The notes: a model not told the origin generated them from the letters alone. A stretch of 64,000 bases of DNA from Metabacillus arenae (GCF_014773385.1 NZ_JACXAI010000004.1:62001-126000), one strand, 5' to 3'. Shown: positions 48,197 to 57,256, numbered from the stretch's first letter. Numbers and translations are program-made.

Positions 48197-48227
48197 AGTG
48201 CATGGAATTGAATTTATGCACTTTTTT
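48197..48227 (+). terminator. Rho-independent terminator of yfmL-like gene
   Basis: AGTGCAT / ATGCACT, seven pairs, 12-base loop, then TTTTTG. Twenty bases after the stop. Confidence 0.8.
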
Positions 48228-48451
48228 GATGGCGGGCAATAAATATGGGCACGAGTTTGTATGATATTTGTTAGTATTTGTAAATAGAAAGCTAAATTAT
48301 ACCAAGTTTTAATACCTGGTAATAAAAAACCATTGACCCTTTTGCTCATTAGCTGTTAGGATTAAGTCTGTATGAAAGTTCAAAATTTTTTTGCATATAC
48401 TGCAGGCTAAAAACGATTAAGCAATAGAGTCTCAGAAGGGAGACAAGATAT

Positions 48452-49531
48452 ATGAAGGATCTTCATTCATTTGGGTGGTATGCGGCCCGGATTGCTCCGC
48501 ATATGCCCAAAAAAGCGTTTAAGCCTGTACCAGGAAGATTATTCGGTGGTCTGGCATATCTATTGATTTGTATCGCTGGTTTATTAACGATTGGTTTATT
48601 TCATTTACACCCGCTGTTTTATTTATTGATTGCAATTGTGCTCGGGACAAGCTTTGCTGCAATGGGATTTTTAGGACATGAAATTTTACATGGTACAGTC
48701 GTTAGAAAAGCATGGTTACGAGATCTGTTAGGTGCAATCGCCTTTTGGCCATTAACGACCGGTCCAAAATTATGGCGGAAATGGCATAACCTGACCCACC
48801 ATGTGCATACACAAGATCATGAAAAAGATCCAGATTCATGGCCTACACTTGAAAAGTTATCAAAAAGTAAATTTTTACGATGGGTGTACCGCTTGCCCAT
48901 ATCAGTACGGGCATTTTCAAGCTTTGCTTCCCTTACTGTAACATTTACATTACACTCAGCAAAAATGTTTGTGACATATATTAAAGAATTTAAGCCAAGA
49001 AAGCAGCCTGAGGTATGGCTGCAATTTATCTTGCCTTGGGTATCGTGGATCGGCCTTTTGATTTGGATTGGGCCATTAAAATGGTTTTTCGCCTTTTTAT
49101 TGCCGCTCCTGATTGCCAACTTTATCGTGATGCTTTATATTTCAACGAATCATCGCTTAAATCCGTTAGTGCCAGTCAATGATCCATTGGCGAACAGCTT
49201 AACGGTGACCGTGCCGAAATGGGTAGATGTGCTTCACTTTAATTTTTCTTATCACACAGAGCACCATCTTTTTCCTGGTATGAGCTCAAAATACTACCCT
49301 TTAGTTAAATTTCACATTAAGAGAATGTGGCCGGAACGCTATCACGAAATGTCAATTTCAAGGGCTGTAGTCGCTCTATGGAAAACTCCGAGAGTATATT
49401 ATCATCAAAATGAACTAATTGACCCAAGAGAGGGACATGTCTACGGCTCTTTAGGAAATGGCCTGGAACCGAAAGATATTCAATTTAGGAAGATTGAAGC
49501 TGACAAACTCATTAGTGAAAAAAGTAAATAA
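48452..49531 (+). CDS. Membrane fatty acid desaturase
   Basis: 359-residue di-iron desaturase introducing a double bond into membrane acyl chains. The three histidine boxes are complete: GHEILHG (about residue 75), WHNLTHHVH (about residue 111) and YHTEHHLFPG (about residue 268). Four hydrophobic segments lie in two pairs around them. An isolated gene; no DesKR-like two-component system is in view. RBS GAAGGGAGACAAGAT. The position of desaturation cannot be read. Confidence 0.92.
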   Translation: MKDLHSFGWYAARIAPHMPKKAFKPVPGRLFGGLAYLLICIAGLLTIGLFHLHPLFYLLIAIVLGTSFAAMGFLGHEILHGTVVRKAWLRDLLGAIAFWPLTTGPKLWRKWHNLTHHVHTQDHEKDPDSWPTLEKLSKSKFLRWVYRLPISVRAFSSFASLTVTFTLHSAKMFVTYIKEFKPRKQPEVWLQFILPWVSWIGLLIWIGPLKWFFAFLLPLLIANFIVMLYISTNHRLNPLVPVNDPLANSLTVTVPKWVDVLHFNFSYHTEHHLFPGMSSKYYPLVKFHIKRMWPERYHEMSISRAVVALWKTPRVYYHQNELIDPREGHVYGSLGNGLEPKDIQFRKIEADKLISEKSK

Positions 49532-49534
49532 ATG

Positions 49535-49560
49535 AAACCTCCTGTTTGGAGGTTTTTTTA
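49535..49560 (+). terminator. Rho-independent terminator after desaturase
   Basis: AAACCTCC TGTTT GGAGGTTT followed by T-run; perfect eight-pair stem, right after the stop. Confidence 0.88.
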
Positions 49561-49595
49561 GTTCAGAAACATTTAGTTCTCCGCTTTTTATCCTG

Positions 49596-50117
49596 CTAAT
49601 CTAAAACTCTTCGGCTGCCTATGAATCTTTTCCGCCAGTGTTCAGTCAGCTTTTCTACAACAACCTCTCCTCTTTTACGGGAAGTATGAAGCATTAACTG
49701 ATTCCCTATATACATTCCTACATGTCCAACTTTAGAAATTCCTTTATATTTTGATCGTTTAGGAGTAGTGAAAAATAACAGGTCTCCGCGTTTAATAGAT
49801 CCGTTGGTAATCCGTTTCCCTGCTGCAAACTGCTGTCTTGAGTTTCTGGGAAGGTTTATTCCGTTTACCCCATAGATGTATTGCATAAAAGAACTGCAAT
49901 CAAATTGATCAGTTCGGTCTGAAGAAGCATTAAAAACATATGGAGTTCCCATAAATTCCAATCCTGTCATGAGTATTTGATCCCCATTAATAGTGATTAC
50001 CTTCTCTCTGATGGTATTACTATATAAAATGCTCTGCTGCACATATTTGACTAAACCACAGCCTTGAATCATAACGTTTATAGATAAAAAACGATGGGAA
50101 AACAAAGAGGAAGACAT
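49596..50117 (-). CDS. NlpC/P60-family peptidoglycan endopeptidase
   Basis: 173 residues. The catalytic domain spans about residues 50-173: FMGTPYVFNAS, the nucleophile in QFDCSSFMQYIYG, GDLLFFTTP, and VGHVGMYIG with the catalytic histidine. It cleaves stem peptides of the cell wall. No signal peptide is seen in the N-terminal 50 residues, and no ribosome site precedes the ATG at 50117, so the true start may be internal (an ATG before TGLEFMG follows GGGGATCAAA) or the 5' end may be damaged. The promoter region is shared with the divergent oxidoreductase. Confidence 0.75.
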   Translation of the reverse strand: MSSSLFSHRFLSINVMIQGCGLVKYVQQSILYSNTIREKVITINGDQILMTGLEFMGTPYVFNASSDRTDQFDCSSFMQYIYGVNGINLPRNSRQQFAAGKRITNGSIKRGDLLFFTTPKRSKYKGISKVGHVGMYIGNQLMLHTSRKRGEVVVEKLTEHWRKRFIGSRRVLD

Positions 50118-50142
50118 AAAAATTAAGAGAGGAGCTTTGATA

Positions 50143-50760
50143 ATGAAAGCTTTGTATTTAAACTGTTCCTTAAAAAAAAGCAGTGAAATCTCTAATACTA
50201 GTGCATTAATGGAAAAATCAATGAACCATTTAAAAGAAAATGGAGTGGCTGCAGAAGAAATAAGGATTGCTGATTTTCAAGTAACTCCTGGCATGAAACC
50301 TGATATGGGAGGAGGGGATGAGTGGCCATCTATATTTGAAAAAGTAAAAATAGCCGATATTGTAGTGATTGGTACGCCGATTTGGTTAGGGGAAAAAAGC
50401 AGTATCGCGAAACTTGTTCTTGAGCGTCTCTATGCAGCAAGCTCCGAAACAAATGAAAAGGGACAATCAATCTACTACAACAAAGTAGGCGGCGCAATTG
50501 TGACTGGAAATGAAGATGGGGGAAAAGCAGCCTCTCGTCCGATCCTATACAGCTTGCAGCATATTGGCTTCACAGTCCCTCCAAATGCTGATGTATATTG
50601 GGTGGGAGACGCTGGTCCCGGCCCGTCCTATATTGAAGGAGGACAAGATAACGACTTTACGATAGGAAACACGAAAACGATGAGCTACAATTTAATTCAC
50701 TTTGCAAAACTCCTGAATCAACATCCGATACCTGCTGAAGGGAATTTAATAGAATCATAA
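50143..50760 (+). CDS. Flavodoxin-fold NAD(P)H-dependent oxidoreductase
   Basis: 205-residue FMN protein. KALYLNCSLKKSSEISNTSAL fits the phosphate loop of the NADPH-dependent FMN reductase group. VVIGTPIWLGEKSSIAKLVLER is the next FMN-contacting strand and helix, and KVGGAIVTGNEDGG the third. The ATG at 50143 is chosen because GAGAGGAG lies eight bases upstream; a TTG two codons earlier is possible. The electron acceptor is unknown. Likely monocistronic. Confidence 0.85.
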   Translation: MKALYLNCSLKKSSEISNTSALMEKSMNHLKENGVAAEEIRIADFQVTPGMKPDMGGGDEWPSIFEKVKIADIVVIGTPIWLGEKSSIAKLVLERLYAASSETNEKGQSIYYNKVGGAIVTGNEDGGKAASRPILYSLQHIGFTVPPNADVYWVGDAGPGPSYIEGGQDNDFTIGNTKTMSYNLIHFAKLLNQHPIPAEGNLIES

Positions 50761-50801
50761 AATGAAATCGCCACCTGCAGAGGTTGACTCATCAATTATG
50801 A

Positions 50802-50924
50802 ATGGTAAGTGCACAAGAACCAATCGGAACCTGTGGACTTTATCCCCACTTAGTTTCTTTTTTCTCTAAAGATGGTTTTTCTGCATGTTCAGAGTGGGTT
50901 AAAGACCAGCTGGCTGTTATCTAA
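50802..50924 (+). other. Short ORF, probable C-terminal remnant of a lost gene
   Basis: 40 codons reading AQEPIGTCGLYPHLVSFFSK, then DGFSACSEWVKDQLAVI and stop. It looks like a genuine protein C-terminus but has no ribosome site, and a weak GGCTG/CAGCC hairpin with T-run overlaps its stop (about 50911-50942), as expected for a native gene end. Family not recognised. The remaining DNA to 51114 contains only the promoter and ribosome site of the nuclease gene. Confidence 0.3.
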
Positions 50925-51114
50925 TACGGTCAGCCGGTTTTTATGTCTTCTGACTCAACATCCTATCAAGCATATAGTCCCTCCCACCAGATATTTTCTA
51001 TTCTAAATTACCTGTTTTTTGATTGAAAAGAATATATTTACAATTCTTTAAAGAAATTTTAATAGTAGAGTGATAGGTTGTAAGAGAATAAACTATCAAT
51101 AGGAGGCCGCCGAT

Positions 51115-52305
51115 TTGAAAAGAAAACCTTTCTCAAAATTGAGCTTTATTCTCTCGTTTCTTTTAGCTTTTTCGTTTCTAATTCCAGTTTCGCCTTCTTC
51201 GCAAGCAAGCGTTGGGAGCGGAACATGGGAATCCCCTTATGGAGTAAATCAGGCTATTGAACAGCAATCCGAAACAAACAAATCTGTTAAAGGATATGTC
51301 GTTGGTAAGCCTGTATCCAGGGCATCGATCATTACTGGCAATTACCCTGATGATTATGCTCTTGCATTAGCAGACAATCCTTCTGAAACCAATACTTCTG
51401 AGATGATTTATGTGCAAATTCCTGCAAATTTTCGAGCTTCTTTTGGTTTGAAAAGTAATCCAGATTTAAAAGGGGAACAAATAAAAGTAACCGGATCTCT
51501 AACAGATTATTTTTCCCATGCAGGTGTCAAAAGTGTTACCCGGATGGAGCTGGACGAAGAAGCCGATAATCCGGCAGATCCAGATCCGATTGATCCTCCC
51601 GATCAGTCTAATCCTGACATTGATACCTATTATGAAAATGCTGCCGGAAAAAGCGGAGAGGCTTTAAAAGTTAGTTTGCATGAAATTATTGACGATCACA
51701 CTGAGCTTTCGTATTCAGAAGTTTGGGATGCCTTGAAAAACACGGATGAAGATCCGGCAAATGCAGGCAATGTCCTATTACTCTATTCAGGACGTTCACA
51801 ATCCAAAAATACGAACGGCGGCGGAGTAGATGACTGGAACAGAGAGCATGTATGGGCGAAATCTCACGGAGATTTTGGGACATCAATGGGGCCGGGCACA
51901 GATATTCACCATCTCAGACCAACAGATGTAACCGTTAATAGTTCAAGAGGTAACTTAGATTTTGATAATGGCGGAGCAGAGAATAGGGAGGCTCCAGGTA
52001 ATTATTATGATAGTGATTCCTGGGAGCCGCGTGACGAAGTAAAGGGTGATGTGGCCAGAATGCTCTTTTATATGGCTGTCCGTTACGAGGGAGACAGCGG
52101 AGAACCTGATCTTGAATTAAACAACAGTGTGAATAACGGATCAAATCCTTTTCATGGAAAACTATCGATCTTACTAGATTGGCACGAACAAGATCCTGTT
52201 GATGCGCGTGAACAAAGACGAAATGAGATAATCTTTGAAGAATATCAATTTAATCGAAATCCTTTTATTGATCATCCTGAGTGGGCGGAGGAGATTTGGG
52301 GATAA
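51115..52305 (+). CDS. Secreted EndA/NucM-family endonuclease with OB-like N-domain
   Basis: 396 residues. A Sec signal peptide is visible (KRK, hydrophobic core to about residue 25, SSQAS cleavage near 31), then a ~100-residue domain of the DUF6359/OB type (GTWESPYGVNQAIEQ, GYVVGKPVS), a Pro/Asp-rich linker (DNPADPDPIDPPDQ), and an endonuclease I domain from about 170. The His-Me finger signature is DWNREHVWAKSHG and TDIHHLRPTD. Extracellular nuclease degrading DNA/RNA, like B. subtilis BsnA. The TTG start is fixed by AGGAGGCCGCCGA. Confidence 0.88.
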   Translation: MKRKPFSKLSFILSFLLAFSFLIPVSPSSQASVGSGTWESPYGVNQAIEQQSETNKSVKGYVVGKPVSRASIITGNYPDDYALALADNPSETNTSEMIYVQIPANFRASFGLKSNPDLKGEQIKVTGSLTDYFSHAGVKSVTRMELDEEADNPADPDPIDPPDQSNPDIDTYYENAAGKSGEALKVSLHEIIDDHTELSYSEVWDALKNTDEDPANAGNVLLLYSGRSQSKNTNGGGVDDWNREHVWAKSHGDFGTSMGPGTDIHHLRPTDVTVNSSRGNLDFDNGGAENREAPGNYYDSDSWEPRDEVKGDVARMLFYMAVRYEGDSGEPDLELNNSVNNGSNPFHGKLSILLDWHEQDPVDAREQRRNEIIFEEYQFNRNPFIDHPEWAEEIWG

Positions 52306-52352
52306 ATCAAATTCTATTAATAAAAAATTGCTGCGCTCAGCGTCGGAATTTG

Positions 52353-52447
52353 TCGAATAATCGATATATTGCAATTTTCGAAGATAATTGAGTCGTTTTC
52401 GAAGATAAAAATGGAATATCGAAGATATATTTGAAAAATCGAAGATA
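52353..52447. repeat. Short periodic repeat TCGAAGATA
   Basis: TCGAAGATA occurs at 52378, 52399, 52419 and 52439, i.e. every 20-21 bases, preceded by degenerate units TCGAATAA (52353) and TCGATATA (52361). Intergenic, between the nuclease gene and the terminator at 52553. A looser relative (TCGATAAATTGAAAAAATC..) occurs after the amidohydrolase at 17.84 kb. Confidence 0.6.
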
Positions 52448-52552
52448 AGCTTGCAAATCCGATGGTTCATAGACCTTAAATAGTGTTTGCTCTCGCCCGA
52501 ATAAAAGTCAAAGCTGTTCATATATGTTTATTTTTTCAATAATAACTAAAAG

Positions 52553-52587
52553 ACGCTGGGAATGTCCTGTTATCCCCAGCGTTTTTT
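52553..52587. terminator. Terminator between endA-like and tetR-like genes
   Basis: ACGCTGGG / CCCAGCGT, eight pairs, 14-base loop, then TTTTTATATT on the plus strand and an A-rich left flank (AACTAAAAG), so it can act on both convergent genes. Confidence 0.85.
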
Positions 52588-52637
52588 ATATTAGCAATGG
52601 CAAAAGCCGTTTTTTCAGATCTAATGAGTAAAACATT

Positions 52638-53504
52638 TTAAATCTCAAAAAGGCTTATAATTTTTTGTTTAAAATCTTTTAACTCTGGAAAGTCCTCGAA
52701 GTTAGAAAGCATTCCTTGAATAACAGGAACTCTCGGCTTTTCTAATTGTATCTCTTCCTTAAGCACATCAAGTGTAACGGTTATATTTTCATAATCGGGA
52801 TTAGAGGAATAGTTGCTTTTTAACATCTCAATCTCCTCTACTATCTTGTCTTTTTGCGTTGATTTCATTTTTTCCTCAGCAAGCATTATTTTTTCTATTA
52901 AGGTAGGAGGTAATACTGGCTTTTCTTCAGAGGATAATAAGCCTTCGACAAGGTCATCACACCGATTCAGAATAAACTTTGATAAATTTACATGGTTAAA
53001 GCCGGTGACTTTAAACATGATGAGCTCTAGATAAGAGTGAACAATACCTTGGAGGATGATGGTTAAGTCGAGAATAAATGGTTTTACCTTATCACCGTAA
53101 ATTTTCTCAAAGTTATTCCGATAAGTTTTTATCGATTCCAGCCGCATGTTTTGCAATAACTCACCAATCTCTTTATTAATGGGGATTGCATGTTCACGGT
53201 GCTGCATAATAATAAACTCTCGGTGGCTTTCAATTTCTGAAAAATAACAGGCTAGCTGCTTAACAAACGTTTCCCTAGCAGATAAACCTTCTTTTTCTAT
53301 GTCATTCATCTTTTTGTGAATTCGACCAAAGTAATATTTGAAGATTGAAAAAATTAACGCCTCTTTAGACTTGAAATATAAATAAAAAGCACCCTTCGAG
53401 ATGCCTGCCTCTGACGCAATTTCTTGAATGGGAGTTGAGCTTATCCCTTTTTTAGCGAAAAGCTTCATTGCAGATTCTATTATTAACTTTTCTTTTTCCT
53501 TCAT
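52638..53504 (-). CDS. TetR/AcrR-family repressor of the RND efflux gene
   Basis: 288 residues, long for the family. The N-terminal HTH reads KLIIESAMKLFAKKGISSTP, then IQEIASEAGISKGAFYLYFK (about residues 5-45), canonical for TetR. The C-terminal ligand domain is extended by ~80 helical residues. Divergent from the RND transporter at 53671; palindromes TGACTGATTGGTCA (53541) and the pair at 53611-53659 lie between. Probably represses both genes and is released by a toxic substrate. The ATG follows GGAGAGACGTTTT. Confidence 0.9.
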   Translation of the reverse strand: MKEKEKLIIESAMKLFAKKGISSTPIQEIASEAGISKGAFYLYFKSKEALIFSIFKYYFGRIHKKMNDIEKEGLSARETFVKQLACYFSEIESHREFIIMQHREHAIPINKEIGELLQNMRLESIKTYRNNFEKIYGDKVKPFILDLTIILQGIVHSYLELIMFKVTGFNHVNLSKFILNRCDDLVEGLLSSEEKPVLPPTLIEKIMLAEEKMKSTQKDKIVEEIEMLKSNYSSNPDYENITVTLDVLKEEIQLEKPRVPVIQGMLSNFEDFPELKDFKQKIISLFEI

Positions 53505-53540
53505 AAAACGTCTCTCCTATACATTCCACTTCTTCTATTA

Positions 53541-53554
53541 TGACTGATTGGTCA
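53541..53554. promoter_or_regulatory. TetR-type operator before the repressor gene
   Basis: TGACTGATTGGTCA, a palindrome with one mismatched pair, 37 bases upstream of the repressor start. It shares the TGAC..GTCA form with the operators before the RND gene. Confidence 0.55.
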
Positions 53555-53603
53555 CAGAATTGAAACCATTTGTGAATTTTAAATAAAAAATCCTACAAAA
53601 GCA

Positions 53604-53659
53604 TTGACTATTGACCGACTAGTCATTTATATTATGATATGTTATGACTAGTCAGTCAA
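53604..53659 (+). promoter_or_regulatory. RND gene promoter with paired TetR operators
   Basis: TTGACCGACTAGTCAT (53611-53626) and ATGACTAGTCAGTCAA (53644-53659) are inverted copies of each other with one mismatch and each is internally palindromic (GACTAGTC). Promoter candidates between them: TTGACT at 53604 with TATATT at 53628, or TTGACC at 53611 with TATGAT at 53633. The second operator abuts the ribosome site AAGGAGGAGC. Confidence 0.75.
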
Positions 53660-53670
53660 GGAGGAGCACA

Positions 53671-56600
53671 ATGAATAGGATTATCAATTTTTCTTTGAAA
53701 AATAAATTTGCCGTGTGGCTGCTAACAATTATTGTCACAGTCGCTGGGATTTATTCAGGCTTGCAAATGAAGCTGGAAACCATCCCGAATATTAATACAC
53801 CTATTGTCACAGTAATGACTACTTACCCTGGCGCTACCCCAGAAGAAGTGGATGAGAAAGTATCAACCCCAATTGAGAGGACCCTTCAAAATCTGAATGA
53901 CGTCAATGTTGTAAACTCCACTTCTTTCCAAAATGCTTCTTCTATTCAAATAGAATACAGTTTTGAAAAAGACATGGATGAAGCGGAACAGGAGGTAGAA
54001 GAAGCCCTTACTTCTATCAAGTTTCCGGAGGGTGTACAAGAGTCAGAGGTTTCAAGACTTAGCCTCAATGCTTTCCCTGTAATGGCGGTTAGCATTTCAA
54101 ATAGTGAACAAACACTTGCAGAATTAACAAAAGAAGTCGAGGATACGATCCTTCCGAAATTGGAAGGGATTGAAGGAGTTGCCTCCCTTACTCCTTCAGG
54201 TCAACAAGTAGAAGAAGTTCAGCTTACCTTCAAACAAGACAAGATGAATGAAATGGGACTGGATGAAGAGACTGTTCAAAATCTTATTAAAGGGGCAGAT
54301 ATTTCTCTCCCATTGGGCCTCTATACATTAGACGAAAAACAAAAGTCTGTTTTAGTAGACGGTAATATTACATCACTGGATGATTTAAAATCACTTGAGA
54401 TCCCTGTGATGCCTTCTGGGGCGGGGGGACAGCAATCTGGACAATCGCAGCAAGAAGAGCAAAGTATACCTGAAGCAAATGGTCAACAGGCTATGCAAGG
54501 TCAACAAGGAGCAGCGGAGCAAACTATACCTGGGGCAAATGGTCAACAGGCTGCGCAAGCTGAACAAGGACCAGCAGAACAAAATGCTGAGGCCCAACAA
54601 AATATTGAGCTCCCTACTGTTACTTTAGAAGAAATCGCAGATATCAAATTAGTTGGCGAGGCAGAATCTATATCAAGAACGAATGGTAAAGAGGCAATTG
54701 GTCTGCAAATCGTAAAAGCAGCAGACGCAAACACAGTTGATGTTGTAAATGCTGTTAAAGATGAACTTAATCAATTCGAAAAAACAAACGGTGATTTAGA
54801 AATCGTTACCACCTTCGACCAGGGAGAACCAATTGAAGAATCTGTTAACACAATGTTAAGTAAAGCTATTTTTGGAGCTGTTTTTGCGATGATCATTATC
54901 TTGTTGTTCTTACGGAACTTCCGAACAACTGTGATTTCGGTCATTTCCATTCCACTTTCTCTATTAATAGCAGTATTAGTTCTTAACCAAATGGATATTA
55001 CATTAAATATTATGACGCTTGGTGCGATGACCGTAGCTATTGGACGGGTTATTGATGACTCTATCGTGGTGATCGAAAATATTTACCGGCGTATGTCAAT
55101 AAAAGGAGAAAAGCTAAAAGGAAAAGATTTGATCCGCGAAGCAACAAAAGAAATGTTCATGCCGATTTTATCATCGACCATCGTAACAATTGCGGTCTTC
55201 CTTCCGTTAGGTTTAGTTAAAGGAATGGTAGGCGAAATGTTTTTACCTTTCGCATTGACGATTGTATTTTCTTTACTCGCCTCTCTTCTTGTTGCGATTA
55301 CGATTGTTCCAATGATGGCTCATTCTCTCTTTAAAAATGGAGTCAAAGGAAAACAAGTTGACCATGAAAAACCAGGGAAATTATCAGCTTTCTATAAAAG
55401 TGTATTGAATTGGTCGCTAAACCATAAAATCATCACATTTTCGATTGCCATTTTAATGTTAGTTGGAAGCATGGCGTTAATCCCGGTTGTTGGGGTAAGT
55501 TTCTTACCTTCAGAGGAAGAAAAGATGGTCATCGCAACTTATAATCCTGAACCAGGTCAAACTCTTGAAAATGTTGAGGAAATCGCAACAAATGCTGAAA
55601 AATACTTTCAAGGTCGAGACGGAGCGGATACAATCCAATTCTCATTAGGATCTGAAAACCCAATGAGTCCTGGAAGCTCAAACCAAGCCATGTTCTTTGT
55701 GAAATATCGTGATGACACGAAGAACTTTGAAAAAGAAAAGGAAACTGTTATTAGCGATCTTCAGGAGCAGACGGGCGTGGGAGAATGGGCTTCCCAAGAT
55801 TTCTCCTCAAGCGGAGCATCAAACAGCTTAACTCTTTATGTATATGGAAACAATATGGATGATATTGAGCCTGTTGTAAATGATATTCAAAAAATGATGG
55901 ATGATCAATCTACACTTAAAAATGTAGACACAAGCATCTCTGAAACATATGAAGAATACACATTGGTTGCTGATCAAGAAAAGCTTAGCAAAGAAGGGCT
56001 TTCAGCAGGACAGGTTGGAATGGAACTGAGCCAAACCCGTGAGCGTCCGGTTCTCACAACGATTGAAGATGAAAGCGAAGAATTAACGGTCTATATTCAA
56101 GAGGATGAAGCTGGATATGACAATATCGATGATATGCTTGACCAAACAATTCAAACCCCTCTTGGCAAAGAAATAGCTGTAAGAGATGTAATGGAAGTAA
56201 AAGAAGGAGAAACATCTGATACAGTGTCCAAGCGTGATGGGCGATTCTATGTAGAAGTAAGCGGCGAAATCACATCAGATGATGTAGCCAAAGCTTCTGC
56301 AGACGTACAGGCAGAAATAGATAAAATGGAAATCCCATCAAATATTGACGTATCTATGGGCGGGGTGACAGAAGATATTCAAGAATCCTTTACACAATTA
56401 GGATTGGCTATGCTTGCAGCAATTGCCATAGTCTATCTGATTCTTGTTATCACCTTTGGAGGAGGACTTGCTCCATTTGCGATTTTGTTCTCTTTACCAT
56501 TTACGATTATAGGCGCAGTGCTGGCCCTGTTAATTTCAGGAGAAACCTTAAGTATTTCTGCATTGATCGGTGCATTAATGCTGATTGGTATTGTTGTCAC

Positions 56601-56916
56601 CAATGCCATCGTATTAATTGACCGGGTTATCCATAAAGAGAATGAAGGACTTTCCACTCGGGATGCGATCCTCGAAGCTGGTGTAACAAGATTGCGTCCA
56701 ATTCTAATGACAGCCATCGCTACTATAGGAGCTCTGATTCCTTTGGCATTAGGACTTGAAGGAAGCGGTCTGATCTCAAAAGGACTTGGGGTTACTGTTA
56801 TTGGAGGACTAACTAGTTCGACATTATTAACCTTGCTAATTGTACCAATTGTTTATGAGCTGTTAAGCAGGTTTATGAAAAAGAAAAAAGATCTGAAGAA
56901 AGAAAACGCAGCATAA
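53671..56916 (+). CDS. RND efflux permease (SwrC/AcrB-like)
   Basis: 1081-residue RND transporter with the usual two-fold layout: membrane helix 1 at about 10-28, a large outer loop, helices 2-6 from about 395, then helix 7 (about 585-605), a second loop and helices 8-12. Family signs include TYPGATPEEVDEKVSTPIE, the proton-relay helix GRVIDDSIVVIENIYRRM and ALMLIGIVVTNAIVLIDRV. Closest in type to B. subtilis SwrC (YerP), a proton-driven exporter of surfactin and other amphiphiles. The first loop holds a Gln-rich 20-residue tandem repeat. The ATG at 53671 follows AAGGAGGAGCACA; an ATG 27 bases up lies in the operator. Confidence 0.92.
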   Translation: MNRIINFSLKNKFAVWLLTIIVTVAGIYSGLQMKLETIPNINTPIVTVMTTYPGATPEEVDEKVSTPIERTLQNLNDVNVVNSTSFQNASSIQIEYSFEKDMDEAEQEVEEALTSIKFPEGVQESEVSRLSLNAFPVMAVSISNSEQTLAELTKEVEDTILPKLEGIEGVASLTPSGQQVEEVQLTFKQDKMNEMGLDEETVQNLIKGADISLPLGLYTLDEKQKSVLVDGNITSLDDLKSLEIPVMPSGAGGQQSGQSQQEEQSIPEANGQQAMQGQQGAAEQTIPGANGQQAAQAEQGPAEQNAEAQQNIELPTVTLEEIADIKLVGEAESISRTNGKEAIGLQIVKAADANTVDVVNAVKDELNQFEKTNGDLEIVTTFDQGEPIEESVNTMLSKAIFGAVFAMIIILLFLRNFRTTVISVISIPLSLLIAVLVLNQMDITLNIMTLGAMTVAIGRVIDDSIVVIENIYRRMSIKGEKLKGKDLIREATKEMFMPILSSTIVTIAVFLPLGLVKGMVGEMFLPFALTIVFSLLASLLVAITIVPMMAHSLFKNGVKGKQVDHEKPGKLSAFYKSVLNWSLNHKIITFSIAILMLVGSMALIPVVGVSFLPSEEEKMVIATYNPEPGQTLENVEEIATNAEKYFQGRDGADTIQFSLGSENPMSPGSSNQAMFFVKYRDDTKNFEKEKETVISDLQEQTGVGEWASQDFSSSGASNSLTLYVYGNNMDDIEPVVNDIQKMMDDQSTLKNVDTSISETYEEYTLVADQEKLSKEGLSAGQVGMELSQTRERPVLTTIEDESEELTVYIQEDEAGYDNIDDMLDQTIQTPLGKEIAVRDVMEVKEGETSDTVSKRDGRFYVEVSGEITSDDVAKASADVQAEIDKMEIPSNIDVSMGGVTEDIQESFTQLGLAMLAAIAIVYLILVITFGGGLAPFAILFSLPFTIIGAVLALLISGETLSISALIGALMLIGIVVTNAIVLIDRVIHKENEGLSTRDAILEAGVTRLRPILMTAIATIGALIPLALGLEGSGLISKGLGVTVIGGLTSSTLLTLLIVPIVYELLSRFMKKKKDLKKENAA
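54457..54576 (+). repeat. In-frame 60-bp tandem repeat in the RND gene
   Basis: Two 60-base units, 54457-54516 and 54517-54576, coding EQSIPEANGQQAMQGQQGAA and EQTIPGANGQQAAQAEQGPA, followed by a partial third start (EQNAEAQQ). They enlarge a Gln/Ala-rich, probably disordered, stretch at residues 263-302 of the periplasm-side (outer) loop. Confidence 0.9.
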
Positions 56917-56927
56917 CGATTCTAATG

Positions 56928-56966
56928 GAGAGTATCGTCAAGGGCAGGGGCGGTGCTCTCTTTTTT
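56928..56966 (+). terminator. Possible terminator after RND gene
   Basis: GAGAG ... CTCTC with a long (23-base) loop, followed by TTTTTT. The short stem makes it weak, but it lies right after the stop. From here to 57199 no gene is seen. Confidence 0.5.
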
Positions 56967-57199
56967 ATTGCTCTGATTAAGAAGATCAATAGGGACAAAA
57001 AAACTCTATATGTACTTGTGATAGGCGCTTTAGGATATCATTAAGAATCGTTTAGTATCAGCAAATTTTCCTGAAGATATGAAGGACAAAAAGAATGTTT
57101 AAGATCCACATTGATAACGAAGCTTTGCTGAATAAGGAATTTTTTAAAAGAAATCATAAGAGGATGGAACCTTTTCCATTATAGAAAAATGGTGTGCTC

Positions 57200-57232
57200 A
57201 AAAAAGAGGGAGGCCATTAATGTAAGCCTCCC
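57200..57232 (-). terminator. Rho-independent terminator of ABC-F gene
   Basis: On the minus strand GGGAGGC / GCCTCCC, seven pairs, 11-base loop, then TCTTTTTT. Confidence 0.85.
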
Positions 57233-57256
57233 TAAGTTAATTTCTCTGTATTAAAA

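Noticed and set aside
53644-53670. Upstream in-frame ATG of the RND gene
   Set aside because: Codons 1-9 would be translated from the operator and ribosome-site sequence; the ATG at 53671 is ideally placed after AAGGAGGAGC.
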